Shown here: positions 43,501 to 51,141 of the stretch, in pieces | How the letters are laid out: each line of letters begins with the position of its first letter | Numbering within the stretch: the first letter of the stretch is position 1 | From: Chitinophaga vietnamensis | Lineage (GTDB): Bacteria > Bacteroidota > Bacteroidia > Chitinophagales > Chitinophagaceae | Assembly: GCF_902167635.1 (NCBI RefSeq) | Contig: NZ_CABHMS010000002.1 | Coordinates: 806,001-870,000 of the forward strand | Reading direction: 5' to 3' | Length of the DNA: 64,000 bases | Notes under the pieces: generated by a model | The model's input: the letters and a program-made list of their open reading frames with translations, nothing else | Database searches by the model: none | What the model was told of the DNA's origin: nothing | Position numbers and translations under genes: made by a program

Positions 43501-46324
43501 CGCGGTGCAATGGGAAGCCGCTACCAAGGGGCGCGCCAGCATCATTGGCCCGGCTACTGGCACTGGCAATACCATCAGCCTGAAAGGAAATATTCCTGCT
43601 GCCGATTCCAATTTGATTGTGATCACCGTGAATGGCATTGTGGCTAACGATGCCAGAGGTACGATCCTTAACACTGCTACGGTAACGCCGGCAGAAGCAG
43701 GAGCCACACCGCAGCAATCCACTGTAAATACGGCTATCACGGTGCAATCGCTGATCAGGATCAACAAGTCAGGACCGGCCACTATGATCAGAGGAGACAA
43801 GGCCACCTACATCATCCATGTATCCAATCCAGGTCCCAGCAATGCCAATAATGTGGATGTAATAGACACCATACCAGCTGTATTAACCAATGTAACGTGG
43901 ACGGCTACACCGGTAAATAGCGCCGTGATCACTGCTGGCGCTACCGGCACAGGCAATAACATAGAAGTAATCGCCAATCTGCCTGCTACAGATACCAGCG
44001 GCTTAATGATCGTTGTAACGGGAACCGTGTTGCAAAACGCGCCGTCCGGAACAGTGACCAATATTGCCCATGCGATCCTGCATGAAGCCGGCAGTGTGGA
44101 TATTCCGTCCGGGCCAGTGGTGAGCACCATCACCGGACTCACCGATCTTAATATCAATAAAACAGGCCCTGTAGCAGTATACGAGGGCGGTACGGTTACT
44201 TACTTGCTTACCGTTAACAATGAAGGGCCTTCAGATGCCAATGGCGCTGTGGTAAATGACGCACTGCCGGCCGGATTATCGAAACCGGTGATAACAGTAG
44301 TGCAGAATGCCGGCGGCGCTGCCAATGTACAAACATCTATCACAGGCAATACTGCAATGGCGGTATTAGGTACGTTCCCCGTGGGCGCACAAACCATCTT
44401 GCAGATCACTGGCGTAGCCTCCTCTCCGGGCGTCCTGAGCAATGTTGCCGTAGTGAATACGCCTGCCGGCTTACCCGATGCCGACAGCAGCAATAATATC
44501 AGTCAGGCCGTGATCACCAATGTGCTGGCGAAATCCGCACTGAAGGTGGTGAAAACGGTGAGCCCCGCTGCCGGCCCGTATACGATCGGTCAGCAGCTCA
44601 CTTATACGATCACTGCTATCAATAGCGGTACCACCGCTGTGAACCCGGTGGCTGTGATGGATCAGCTGCCGGCTGCTACGATAAGCAGTGATCCGGTATA
44701 CAATGCGCCTGCAAAAGGAACGGTGGTCTTCAACAGCGCACAGCGACAACTGAGCTGGAACATCGGTTTGCTGAATGGCGGAGAAACAGTTGCATGGAGT
44801 TATAGCGTCACCATCAAGGCCGCAGGCAATGTGCAGAATACCGCTATCATTAGCGGCCCGCCGGATGTAAGCACGCCAGATACTTCCGTGGTGACTATTC
44901 CGGTAGCACAAATGACTAATTTATCTATCACCAAAACCGGCCCTGCAACAGTGTTCCAGGGTGGTACAGTTACCTATCTGCTCACGGTTAAAAATGCAGG
45001 ACCGCTGGCGGCAGATGGCGCTACTGTAAAAGATGTGTTGCCGCCAGGTCTTACACAGCCGGCCATCAGCGTGCAGCAAAGCACTGGCGGGGCCGCAGGC
45101 GTGCAAGCCACTATTACGGGCAATACGGCCAATGCGCTCATCGGTACTTTCCCCACAGGCGCGCAAACGATCCTGCAGATCACTGGCGTAGCGCCATCGC
45201 CTGGCGCGCTGAGCAATACGGCGATCGTGAATACGCCTCCGGGATTACCAGATGCCGATAGCAGCGATAATATCAGTCAGGCCGTGATCACCAATGTGCT
45301 GGCCAAGTCTGCACTGAAAGTAGTGAAAACGGTGAGCCCGGCTACCGGCCCCTATAGCGTGGGGCAACAGCTCGCCTACACGATCACGGCTAGCAACAGC
45401 GGCGCCGCTGCGGTAAGCCCGGTAGTGGTAACAGACCAGCTACCGGCTGCAACACTGGTAGGCGATCCGGTTTATACTACACCATCAAAAGGCAGCGTGG
45501 TATTCAACAGCAACAGCAGGCAACTGCAATGGAATATCGGATCACTCAATGGCGGCGAAACGCAAACATGGAGTTACAGCGTAACCATCACTGGCGCAGG
45601 TAAGGTACAGAATACAGCCATCATCACCGGTCCGCCGGACGGAAGTACGCCGGATACTGCCGTGGTGACGATCAATACCGATAAATATGCTAACCTGAGG
45701 GTGCTGAAAAAACTCACTACGCAGCCGCCGTTGAACGTAGGACAGGTCATGCAGTTTGTGGTAACGGCCATCAACAACGGGCCGGATCATGCTACCGGCG
45801 TAGTGGTGAAAGATGTGTTGCAAAGCATGGTAGACAGGCCTATTACGCTCATTACCAGCAGGGGCGATGCCACCTTTGATCCTATCAACAGGACCATTAC
45901 CTGGCAACTGCCTGACATGGCTAACGGCACACAGGAAACACTAACGTTTACGGCTAAACTGATCAGCGGAGGCAAGGTAGATAATACCGCTACCATTGCC
46001 GGTAATGAAACGGATATCGATCTCTCTGATAATACCGCTTCCATTAGCCAGGAAATCACCGGTGAAGATATCCTGATACCCAATGTGATCACGCCGAACG
46101 GCGATGGCAAGAATGATTTCCTGGTGATACCCGGATTGGACCGCTACCCGGGATCTACGCTGCTGATCTATAACCGCTGGGGCAACCAGGTGTACCAGAA
46201 CAAGAATTACGACAACAAATGGGATGGTCATGGCCTGAATGAAGGCACCTACTTTTATATCCTGAAGCTGCGCACACCGCAGGGAGAAAGGAATTTAAAA
46301 GGTTGGATAGAGCTGTTGCGATAA
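34598..46324 (+). CDS. Giant DUF11-repeat adhesin with CHU_C type IX sorting domain
   Basis: The 3908-residue surface protein has a long basic leader and hydrophobic segment (RRSLLLAGAVLLLQLLAHPLSAQ). Residues about 40-250 form a Bacteroidota lectin-like beta domain (FSAWIMNINPQPG, LALDDIAFAACGPP). Ig/PKD-like domains follow to about 710 (AGPDQELCADSSTTLAGN). From about 717 to 3820 run about 24 DUF11-type repeats of ~129 residues, each opening with a motif like KSGPATxxAGxxITYTIxVxNxGPSxA. The C-terminus (about 3828-3908) is a CHU_C gliding-motility-associated domain: NVITPNGDGKNDFLVIPG, IYNRWGNQVYQ, WDGHGLNEGTYFYIL, the type B type IX secretion signal. A SprF-like partner and a PD40 protein follow, as for SprB-like adhesins. 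It probably serves surface adhesion or gliding. Confidence 0.93.
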   Translation: MVNKFTKFLCAKISGCQVRKGRRSLLLAGAVLLLQLLAHPLSAQQCTGSLGDPVFKETFGAAPTAAKPTLGGPLPAGITTYAYYTPVGASRPTGPYPGQYTISNTTRGYNNTYFVDRPDHTSTDGTGYCMVVDAEAKPGKFYERTITGLCAGTTFEFSAWIMNINPQPGVSQPSLRFDIVDANNPNGAPITSVSTGMVPFQSPGTWVRQAGVFQMPSTTSSVILRIFSNTPSSNGNDLALDDIAFAACGPPITFTQGTGVVCRGSNSSLNVSLPVGSYSNYYFQLQKRPLGTTDWTNEGTVVNNAANNQYTFPITNAQAGFEYRVLAAGGSAEINNLNCRVTSNPIELKVIDYSVAISGAQRICYNTATQLTAKVTPKAGTGTPATGFTYQWESSADGSTGWTVIAGQTGATLNTGALTASRYYRVTATVNGCQGDGVSQSFLVAVNTAITATAGPVPSICTGTAVFSLPYTITSGSPDTYSIQATGNAMPGFAPVTGASLTASPLSVTIPANVPAGTYNFTIVFSNTSLNCSSVVYPFTVTIDPPPTAASAGPDQELCADSSTTLAGNTPVIGTGTWTQVNGPSTAVFTDANKGNTTVTGLVPGTYIFRWKIVSGACAPSSSNVQVVVTPKPTVANAGPNQTQFNSGVFQMNANTPVTGTGRWTVSSGTATIADSTNPKTSVTIPANSTATLTWTISNGACPPSTSQVVLTYTSRASISISKTVQEFGPYLAGQTLTYRIVASNLGPSNATNVRITDVIPADFVAGNISYTTSGAAQILQNNSTNSNIDLNAAIPVGAANVTITISGQIKSSFEGDLTNTANATSLAEPANPASSTSVTPVVRRPYFSAVKTAPSVAVAGAAIRFSLVVDNTGLGDALGAVITDTISSKLNNVSWTATATGLVKITAGATGTGNNLRLVADMPGHDTGKVYITINGTVNASATGNFQNTATVTPTETAVAPLNSNTTSTLINSSPGLLIDKSRTSSVIAIAGEEIDYVLTLMNNGPSDAIGTVITDTVPALIQNVSWTTVAQGSGAVTGGATGTGNLIRVTGNVPAGASNRIVVYVKGTVSADYSGSILNRVTATPAEPGVPPVTDQEIATVQKSVKLIIQKSGPANAIAGEQISYTVDVRNDGPSNTTGTLIRDIVPVSLYNVSWSASVLSGTAVIKSGGTGAGNNVGVTADINAGATVRVIITGTILPPTFNPIKNTAQVIPAEPGFPPVTSNEVVTAIQLNAVLSISKTGPDTLNAGADITYTITATNNGPSNSRGVTITDVVPASIQGVTWTARARGNATLSSPAAGTGNNIMVTGDIAVGSTNMIIITVSGKINSAFSGQINNKAVITPVPEEGKGDSAVKITTVNRLPQLAITKTAVSAIKAGDTLTYTINVTNTSTADAQNLVITDVIPTQLSGVQWTATASGAATISGSSTGTGNNIRLTGSIPAGDANMLTIVVKGKTDPSLDSTISNTATATPSEAAPPVSATAVVRVRRIPMLTISKSGPATLDAGEQIMYTIALNNTGNSDAQHLIINDLIPNMIQQVSWTAAVVGNATIVSGGAGTGNNLSVTANVPGGGNNGVMITVKGIVDPAFSGTFQNVAVYQPSEAGATPGTSNPVITTVTQKPAVQITKSGPLTANAGDHITYTLQVTNLGPSNAVNTLITDQLPAILQNAVWTATASGGATISSGAAGAGNSISVTGSVPAKTGVIQITVNAMIPAGAAAGAIQNFAVATPSEGGIPPVNSDTVVTTIRQKSGLFISKIGPSTANAGEAIVYGMKVVNAGPSDAHGAVITDTIPATVLNASWTAVAHGDARITNGINGTGNLLYLVTDIPAGDANYIDIVVNGTIKDDFAGQLTNRATAKPSEPGLPSAVSQVTTVVSRKAVLQIHKSGPVSLVAGSRIRYTIDVINSGPGSASNVAIQDAIPAGILNATWTAAGLNGAVITSGNTGTGNIQLKANIPGNALASVHIEINGQIDPGYALPTILNKAVALNDPAITPAGDSSSVLTSVTRQANLNIVKSGPANAAAGEPIQYTLRIRNAGPSNAIGVVINDLLPAGLLATRWTTSSSGNVQNINPASGNGNVNITADIPADSSVLTVTVTGIVSPALINGTNIINTATVGFLPGSTIVDPNPADNTSTVTATVDNDPVVRITKSGPAVTHVGDSIVYQIIVTNGGSGNITGAQIDDIVPSAVTVSAWTATAVGGAVVTGATSGNNNTIHTTANIMVAANTSIVIVIHGVVNNTAGTSITNTATVIAGANKTSSVTTSVDRSADVSIVKSAPQQLAAGEPITYTMQVFNAGPSDADSITITDQIPADITDVSWYAIATGNASVMGASRVDSTGNTIGLPARLAAGSANYITITVNGVVSGATIDTGVTNIAQVAVSGLVDYNPANNTSSVTTHIGKVTGVQVHKSGPAQAVGGNAITYNIIVTNSGPSDATGLNIKDLVPAQIQNVSWVAAVNGAASITGPFSGTGNNISTTANIPGGAGNNVTITVTGTLNNDLEGTIVNKVNVSGTGIPAVSDSVSTLVNRQTGLNLYKDGPARITAGDKVTYVITLTNSGPGYARNVAITDTIDARIQQPVWTTQVTNGAAVLSGATGSGKFVMVHADVPPAADATVVITVTGTLAPDASGSLSNTATVTPPDVINPPVVTPPVITPIVQHPMLLITKNGPATASAGQTVHYLLQINNAGISNAVNALIKDIVPAMITQVQWNVQNTSGGAVIKSGNTGTGNNVQLSADMPAGAAVEVAITGKIDSTFAGNIINNAIVIPAEAGNTPDTSKVQTMVSLRPGVSISKTGPGQLHAGDHINYTIVATNNGPSAATNAVLTDEVPNGITHVVWTATAAGNAVINGAATGTGNSIQLLGNIPPGTGNTITITVSGQVDPAFRDTLHNRAIITPAEPGAKADSSDVVQTIVTAMPQLFIEKSGPATIVAGQPISYTISVSNEGRSDALNATISDLIPSTITAVQWEAATKGRASIIGPATGTGNTISLKGNIPAADSNLIVITVNGIVANDARGTILNTATVTPAEAGATPQQSTVNTAITVQSLIRINKSGPATMIRGDKATYIIHVSNPGPSNANNVDVIDTIPAVLTNVTWTATPVNSAVITAGATGTGNNIEVIANLPATDTSGLMIVVTGTVLQNAPSGTVTNIAHAILHEAGSVDIPSGPVVSTITGLTDLNINKTGPVAVYEGGTVTYLLTVNNEGPSDANGAVVNDALPAGLSKPVITVVQNAGGAANVQTSITGNTAMAVLGTFPVGAQTILQITGVASSPGVLSNVAVVNTPAGLPDADSSNNISQAVITNVLAKSALKVVKTVSPAAGPYTIGQQLTYTITAINSGTTAVNPVAVMDQLPAATISSDPVYNAPAKGTVVFNSAQRQLSWNIGLLNGGETVAWSYSVTIKAAGNVQNTAIISGPPDVSTPDTSVVTIPVAQMTNLSITKTGPATVFQGGTVTYLLTVKNAGPLAADGATVKDVLPPGLTQPAISVQQSTGGAAGVQATITGNTANALIGTFPTGAQTILQITGVAPSPGALSNTAIVNTPPGLPDADSSDNISQAVITNVLAKSALKVVKTVSPATGPYSVGQQLAYTITASNSGAAAVSPVVVTDQLPAATLVGDPVYTTPSKGSVVFNSNSRQLQWNIGSLNGGETQTWSYSVTITGAGKVQNTAIITGPPDGSTPDTAVVTINTDKYANLRVLKKLTTQPPLNVGQVMQFVVTAINNGPDHATGVVVKDVLQSMVDRPITLITSRGDATFDPINRTITWQLPDMANGTQETLTFTAKLISGGKVDNTATIAGNETDIDLSDNTASISQEITGEDILIPNVITPNGDGKNDFLVIPGLDRYPGSTLLIYNRWGNQVYQNKNYDNKWDGHGLNEGTYFYILKLRTPQGERNLKGWIELLR
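44144..45691 (+). repeat. Tandem 774-bp duplication inside the adhesin gene
   Basis: Two consecutive units, 44144-44917 and 44918-45691, each of exactly 258 codons, encode a DUF11 pair (a KTGP-type repeat plus a KTVSPA-type repeat). Stretches such as AATATCAGTCAGGCCGTGAT are identical between the units, whereas other repeats in the gene are much more diverged, so this is the most recent expansion. Confidence 0.85.
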
Positions 46325-46358
46325 CAAAAACTTACTGACATCTTAAAGAAAATATGGT

Positions 46359-47366
46359 ATGAGCATAAGCGTGAAATCAAAGTTATTGCTGCTGTTAATA
46401 TTATCTGTACCGGGATATGTACACGCGCAGCAAAACCTGCAGTTCAGCCAATATATTTTTAATATGCTGAGTGTGAATCCTGCCTATGCAGGCTACAAGG
46501 AAGATGTATTTGCCAATGCCATCTATCGCAAGCAGTGGGTGAATTTTCCGGGTGGCCCGCAAACCGGCGGCGTTTCGGTAGATGGCGCACTGAATGCATC
46601 CAAGGATAATCGCGTGGGATTGGGCATGCAGGTGATGTATGATAAACTGGGGCCGCAGGATGCTACTTCTATTTACGGGATGTATTCCTATCGTATCCCG
46701 ATGAATGAAGACGGCGACAAGCGGCTCTGCCTGGGCGTGGGAGCAGGCGTTACACAATACGCGATTGACGGCACCGCGCTCGTTTACAATGATCAGAACG
46801 ATCCCAGCATCCCGCTGGGAAGGGCTTCTACCTGGATACCGGATGCGCGCTTCGGCGTGTATTACTATACACCGAAATTTTATGTAGGCGCATCTGTCAT
46901 GGATCTCTTCTCTCTCTATACTGATCCTACCCGTTATTACTGGAAAGGATATCAGTATAAAACTATCCGCAAAACACAGCATTTGTATGTAAATGCGGGA
47001 ACGGTATTCGATCTTTCAGAAAACCTGAAATTGAAACCGTCTATCCTGATCAAAGAAGATTTTAAAGGTCCTACCAACGTAGATCTTACCGCTTTGCTCT
47101 TCATTGCAAACCGGCTGTGGGTGGGCGGTTCCTACAGGACCGGCGTGAAGTTATGGAGCAAGCCCGCACTGGAAAGCGATCTGGAACAACTGGATGCAGC
47201 GAGTGTGCTGGTGCAATTTAACATCAATGAAAAATTCAGGATAGGATACGCCTATGATCTTACCATTAATAAAATGGCCTCTTCTCAAAGTGGATCACAT
47301 GAAATATCCATCGGGTTTTTATTCCCCGGTAAAAGGGCAAGGGTAACCAGTCCCCGGTACTTTTAA
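46359..47366 (+). CDS. PorP/SprF-family type IX secretion outer-membrane protein
   Basis: The 335-residue protein has a signal peptide (MSISVKSKLLLLLILSVPGYVHA) and the family opening QQNLQFSQYIFNMLSVNPAYAGYK, followed by YRKQWVNFPGGPQTGGVSVDG. The rest is a predicted 14-strand-type barrel with alternating hydrophobicity (RVGLGMQVMYDKLGPQ, KFRIGYAYDLTIN), ending in RYF. SprF is needed for surface delivery of SprB-type CHU_C proteins and PorP for type IX function. The gene starts 34 bp after the giant adhesin, so this copy most likely is the dedicated partner of that adhesin. The downstream PD40 gene begins 19 bp later, consistent with a three-gene operon. Confidence 0.92.
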   Translation: MSISVKSKLLLLLILSVPGYVHAQQNLQFSQYIFNMLSVNPAYAGYKEDVFANAIYRKQWVNFPGGPQTGGVSVDGALNASKDNRVGLGMQVMYDKLGPQDATSIYGMYSYRIPMNEDGDKRLCLGVGAGVTQYAIDGTALVYNDQNDPSIPLGRASTWIPDARFGVYYYTPKFYVGASVMDLFSLYTDPTRYYWKGYQYKTIRKTQHLYVNAGTVFDLSENLKLKPSILIKEDFKGPTNVDLTALLFIANRLWVGGSYRTGVKLWSKPALESDLEQLDAASVLVQFNINEKFRIGYAYDLTINKMASSQSGSHEISIGFLFPGKRARVTSPRYF

Positions 47367-47385
47367 TGATGGTTAAATACGTACT

Positions 47386-48987
47386 ATGAAAAAATATGCA
47401 GGAATAATTTTACTCGTTTTATCTGTACAGTTATCGCTGGCGCAGGAGCAGCTGTCGCTGGAAAAACAGGCTGCTGCTTACTATGACAGGTACGACTATG
47501 CGAGGGCTGCTTCGATGTATGAACGGATCGCTGCAAAGAGAAAAGAAAAGACTTCAACAGAAATACTCGCAAGGCTGGCCAATGCCTACCGGCAAAACAA
47601 CCGCTATGGCCCGGCCGTCAACTGGTACGCCAAACTGCTGGCCCGTGCGGATGCGCCGCCCGATGCCCGCCTGTACTATGGCGATATGCTTAAAAGCCTG
47701 GGCCAGTACGCCGAAGCAAAGGCCGCCTACACGCAGTATGCGCAAACCGGCAATGCCGAAAAGGTTAAAAACCGCATCGCCGGCTGCGATGCCGCCCTGG
47801 AATGGATGCAATCGCCCACGCCTGTGCTGGTGCATAATGTAGCAAGACTGAATACCGCCAAATCCGACTGGGGCGCTACGCCTTATCCTGGCCGCATCGT
47901 GTTCATGTCGGATACCTTGTACCGCCAGCAGCTGGAGAAGGGCAGCCGCTTTAACCGCAATAAATACAGACGCAGTAACCGGGATTACTATAAATTGTAT
48001 GAGACAGATACCGGCAGTTACGGTAACGTATATATCAAGGATTTCTCGCCATCAGTGAACTGGTCGCGCTATCACGTAGGGCCAGCTGTTTTCGACAAAA
48101 GCTATCAGGTTATTTATGTAACCATGACGAACCCCCGCAGGCGTATCCCGGGCGTGAAAGAACATCGCGTGAAGTATGGATACCGCCGGCTGGAATTGTA
48201 TACATCAGAAAAAGACCATAATGGCAAATGGGGTAAGCTGGTGGCATTTCCTTACAATAAACCGGATGAATATTCCCTGGGGCATGCAGCCCTCAGCAAT
48301 GATGGCAATACCCTTTATTTCGCTGCGGATATGCCTGGCGGACAAGGCGGCACCGATATCTGGTATTGCGATCGTCAGGCAGATGGAAAATGGAGCGCGC
48401 CGGTTAATTGCGGCCCTTCCATCAATACCAGCGAAGATGAAGAGTTTCCGACCATCGCGCCCGATGGCAGTTTGTATTTTTCCAGCAAGGGCTGGCCAGG
48501 TATGGGCGGCTTTGATCTCTTCCGCAGCAGCGGCAGCAAAGCGCAATGGAGCACGCCGGAGAATCTCCGTTATCCTACCAATTCTCCCGGTGATGATTTC
48601 TATTTTGTCAGCAGCGGCGGCGCTACCTATTTTGCCTCCAACCGCCCCGGTGGAAAAGGGGGCGATGATATTTACAGCATCACTAACCCCGACGTATACA
48701 CGCTCACAAAAACGCCGGTAGCACTGGTGATCCCTTTTATCGCTACCATTTGCCCTACGCTCGAAGGCGCCTGCATCTACCTGTATAACCGGCAGCGGGG
48801 CATTGGCTGGTGCTTCCTGGGAGAGCGCGGGAGAGAGATCAATATGACGCTGGAAAAAGAAACGGACTATGTAATCCGCATGACCTATGCAGGGCAGCGC
48901 AGGGATTCCATTGAATTTAATACACGTGGTATGAAAGACGGGGAGACATTGAAAAAAGTGCTTTGCCCGGAGAAACGAGGGAAGTGA
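47386..48987 (+). CDS. TPR/PD40 envelope protein of the adhesin cassette (PorE-like, lacking OmpA domain)
   Basis: The 533-residue protein has a signal peptide (MKKYAGIILLVLSVQLSLA) and two or three TPR-like units (about 25-135: AAYYDRYDYARAASMYERI, RLANAYRQNNRYGPAVNWY, KSLGQYAEAKAAYTQYA). From about 290 to 430 are PD40/WD40-like propeller blades: HAALSNDGNTLYFAADMPGG, GGTDIWYC, FPTIAPDGSLYFSSKG, GGFDLFRS, ATYFASNRPGGKGGDDIYSI. Related PorE/SprE-associated proteins end in an OmpA peptidoglycan-binding domain; here the protein stops about 80 residues after the propeller without one. It is the third gene of the adhesin operon and probably helps the PorP-like protein or the adhesin at the outer membrane. 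Confidence 0.85.
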   Translation: MKKYAGIILLVLSVQLSLAQEQLSLEKQAAAYYDRYDYARAASMYERIAAKRKEKTSTEILARLANAYRQNNRYGPAVNWYAKLLARADAPPDARLYYGDMLKSLGQYAEAKAAYTQYAQTGNAEKVKNRIAGCDAALEWMQSPTPVLVHNVARLNTAKSDWGATPYPGRIVFMSDTLYRQQLEKGSRFNRNKYRRSNRDYYKLYETDTGSYGNVYIKDFSPSVNWSRYHVGPAVFDKSYQVIYVTMTNPRRRIPGVKEHRVKYGYRRLELYTSEKDHNGKWGKLVAFPYNKPDEYSLGHAALSNDGNTLYFAADMPGGQGGTDIWYCDRQADGKWSAPVNCGPSINTSEDEEFPTIAPDGSLYFSSKGWPGMGGFDLFRSSGSKAQWSTPENLRYPTNSPGDDFYFVSSGGATYFASNRPGGKGGDDIYSITNPDVYTLTKTPVALVIPFIATICPTLEGACIYLYNRQRGIGWCFLGERGREINMTLEKETDYVIRMTYAGQRRDSIEFNTRGMKDGETLKKVLCPEKRGK

Positions 48988-49044
48988 ATGCTCCGGACAA
49001 ATTTCCTATTTTTAGCTACGCTGCTTATCCAACAGCGGAAGCTT

Positions 49045-51009
49045 ATGAAAACATTCCTGATCGTACTGGCCCTGTTGACAGGCATCGCCGCCCGGGCGGC
49101 GGCGCCCGAAGAGGTGGATATCTGCGTGTATGGCGGCACCTCTGCCGGCGTGATCGCCGCCTATACTGCCCGGAAGCTGAACAAGACCGTTGTACTGGTA
49201 TCTCCCGACAAACATCCTGGCGGCCTCACTACGGGTGGCCTCGGTTATACAGACATTGGCAACAAATCCGCCATCACCGGCATTTCCAGAGAGTTTTACC
49301 GCAAGATAGGCGCTCATTACGGGCGCTTTGAACAATGGATATTTGAGCCGCACGTGGCCGCGCAAATCTTCGACTGGTACCTTCAATCCGCCCAGGTGCC
49401 GGTGTTGCCATCGTACCAGCTCGATCATGTGGAGAAGGTCAACAACGCTATCACTGCTATCACAGTAACGGGAAAGGATACACGCACTATCCGTGCGAAG
49501 ATGTTTATTGATTGCTCCTATGAAGGCGACCTGATGGCTAAAGCCGGCGTAAGCTACATCGTAGGCCGTGAGGCCAATAGCCAGTATAATGAAACTTATA
49601 ACGGCGTGCAAATGAGAGACAAGCACCAGTTCCCGGATGGCGTTGATCCCTACAAGATACCAGGTAAACCGGAGAGCGGGCTGCTCTGGGGCATCAGCCC
49701 GGAAACGCTGGCTGCTCAAGGTTCCGGCGATAAGAAGGTGCAGTCCTATAACTTCCGTATCTGTCTCTCCAATGTACCGGAAAACCGTATTGCCATCACG
49801 CTGCCGGAAGATTACCAGCCGGAGCGCTATGAATTGCTTCTCCGGGTGCTGGAAAAGATCAAGGCGAAAGATCTGAATGCCATCCTTAAAATAGACAGGA
49901 TGCCTAACGGAAAAACAGATATCAATAATAACGGTGCTTTCTCTACAGATATGATAGGTATGAACTATGCTTACCCGGATGGCGATGCCGCCACCCGCAG
50001 GCGGATCATTCACGATCATGAGGTATATACCAAAGGCCTGTTGTATTTTATCGGACATGATCCGCGTGTGCCGGAACAGTTGCGTACGGAAATGTTGCAA
50101 TGGGGCTATCCTAAAGATGAGTACACTGATAATGGCCATTGGTCGCCACAGCTGTACATCCGCGAGGCGCGCCGCATGGTGGGCGCCTATGTGATGACGC
50201 AAGCCAACTGCGAAGGCCGCGAACAGGTAACAGATGGCATCGGCATGGCGGCATACACGATGGATTCGCATAACTGTCAGCGTATAGTCGTGAACGGTAT
50301 GGTCAGGAATGAGGGGGATGTGCAGATCGGCGGCTTTGGTCCTTACCCGGTTTCCTATCGTGCTATCATCCCGAAGAAAGAGGAATGCAGCAACCTGCTG
50401 GTACCTGTTTGTTTGTCGGCCTCACATATTGCCTATGGCTCTATCCGTATGGAGCCGGTGTTCATGGTACTTGCACAGTCTGCCGCCACGGCGGCGGCGG
50501 TAGCCATCAACGATGGCGCCACCGTGCAACAGGTTGATGTAAGCAAGGTGCAGCGCATGCTGAAAGAGAACCCGCTGGCAGATAATAGTACGCCGGAAAT
50601 ACTGGTAGACGATAACGACACGCAGCATGTAAGCCGGAAAGGGGAGTGGCAAACGGAACGCCATAGCGGCTATGGGCCTACACTGCTGATCAGCCGTGAC
50701 GGCTTCGGCAGCGTACGATATTCACCTGAAATAAAGCAGGCTGGCAGGTACCAGGTATATGCCTATATGCCCAGGCTGGCAGGCCAGGCGCCGCATACCG
50801 CCGTAGTGGTATATGACGGCAGCCAGCATCATGATACCAGCATTGATGCCGGCGCTGTGAAGGTAGAAGGACAAACATCGGGCGAGTGGGCGCCACTGGG
50901 CGCTTATCAACTTACGCGAGGCGCCTGGGTGGAGATCCGCACCGGGCAATCATCCGGCGCAGTGGTGGCAGATGCCGTGTTGTTCAGGCCTGTGCAAAGT
51001 AAGGAGTGA
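49045..51009 (+). CDS. Exported FAD-dependent oxidoreductase with golvesin-like C-terminal domain
   Basis: ATG 49045 is chosen since it begins the signal peptide MKTFLIVLALLTGIAARA; the frame is open back to 48988. The FAD domain (FAD_oxidored, PF12831-like) starts with EVDICVYGGTSAGVIAAYTA, a dinucleotide fold (GGTSAG), followed by KHPGGLTTGGLGYTD and FIDCSYEGDLMAKAGVSYI. The region GGFGPYPVSYRAIIPKKEEC is typical of the family, as is IRMEPVFMVLAQSAATAA. The last ~125 residues (WQTERHSGYGP to ADAVLFRP) resemble the golvesin/xanthan-lyase C-terminal carbohydrate-binding-like domain. The enzyme probably oxidises a sugar or glycan-derived compound outside the cytoplasm. It starts 57 bp after the PD40 gene, and may or may not belong to that operon. 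Confidence 0.83.
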   Translation: MKTFLIVLALLTGIAARAAAPEEVDICVYGGTSAGVIAAYTARKLNKTVVLVSPDKHPGGLTTGGLGYTDIGNKSAITGISREFYRKIGAHYGRFEQWIFEPHVAAQIFDWYLQSAQVPVLPSYQLDHVEKVNNAITAITVTGKDTRTIRAKMFIDCSYEGDLMAKAGVSYIVGREANSQYNETYNGVQMRDKHQFPDGVDPYKIPGKPESGLLWGISPETLAAQGSGDKKVQSYNFRICLSNVPENRIAITLPEDYQPERYELLLRVLEKIKAKDLNAILKIDRMPNGKTDINNNGAFSTDMIGMNYAYPDGDAATRRRIIHDHEVYTKGLLYFIGHDPRVPEQLRTEMLQWGYPKDEYTDNGHWSPQLYIREARRMVGAYVMTQANCEGREQVTDGIGMAAYTMDSHNCQRIVVNGMVRNEGDVQIGGFGPYPVSYRAIIPKKEECSNLLVPVCLSASHIAYGSIRMEPVFMVLAQSAATAAAVAINDGATVQQVDVSKVQRMLKENPLADNSTPEILVDDNDTQHVSRKGEWQTERHSGYGPTLLISRDGFGSVRYSPEIKQAGRYQVYAYMPRLAGQAPHTAVVVYDGSQHHDTSIDAGAVKVEGQTSGEWAPLGAYQLTRGAWVEIRTGQSSGAVVADAVLFRPVQSKE

Positions 51010-51099
51010 TTTACTACTTATACCGTTACCGCTGCGGATGTAGCAGCGGGTTATATTCATGTTAGCGTAGTTTCCTGATTGCGGAAATATTTATGGTAC

Positions 51100-51134
51100 A
51101 GATAATCCGGGAAGAGATGCATCCCGGATTATCT
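51100..51134. terminator. Hairpin between convergent genes
   Basis: Perfect 13-bp arms (51100-51112, 51122-51134; AGATAATCCGGGA) with a 9-nt loop, placed between the oxidoreductase (+) and the TPR gene (-). There is no strong T-run on either side, so it may be a bidirectional but weak terminator. Confidence 0.6.
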
Positions 51135-51141
51135 ATGGGGA

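Noticed and set aside
36750-45700. Regular repeats that could suggest a CRISPR array
   Set aside because: The period is about 390 bp, in frame, and encodes DUF11 protein domains; no short repeat-spacer pattern exists anywhere in the window.
34645-46231. Many long open frames on the minus strand across the giant adhesin gene
   Set aside because: They are reverse-frame shadows of a GC-rich, codon-biased repeat gene; none has domain features or a start with a plausible ribosome site.
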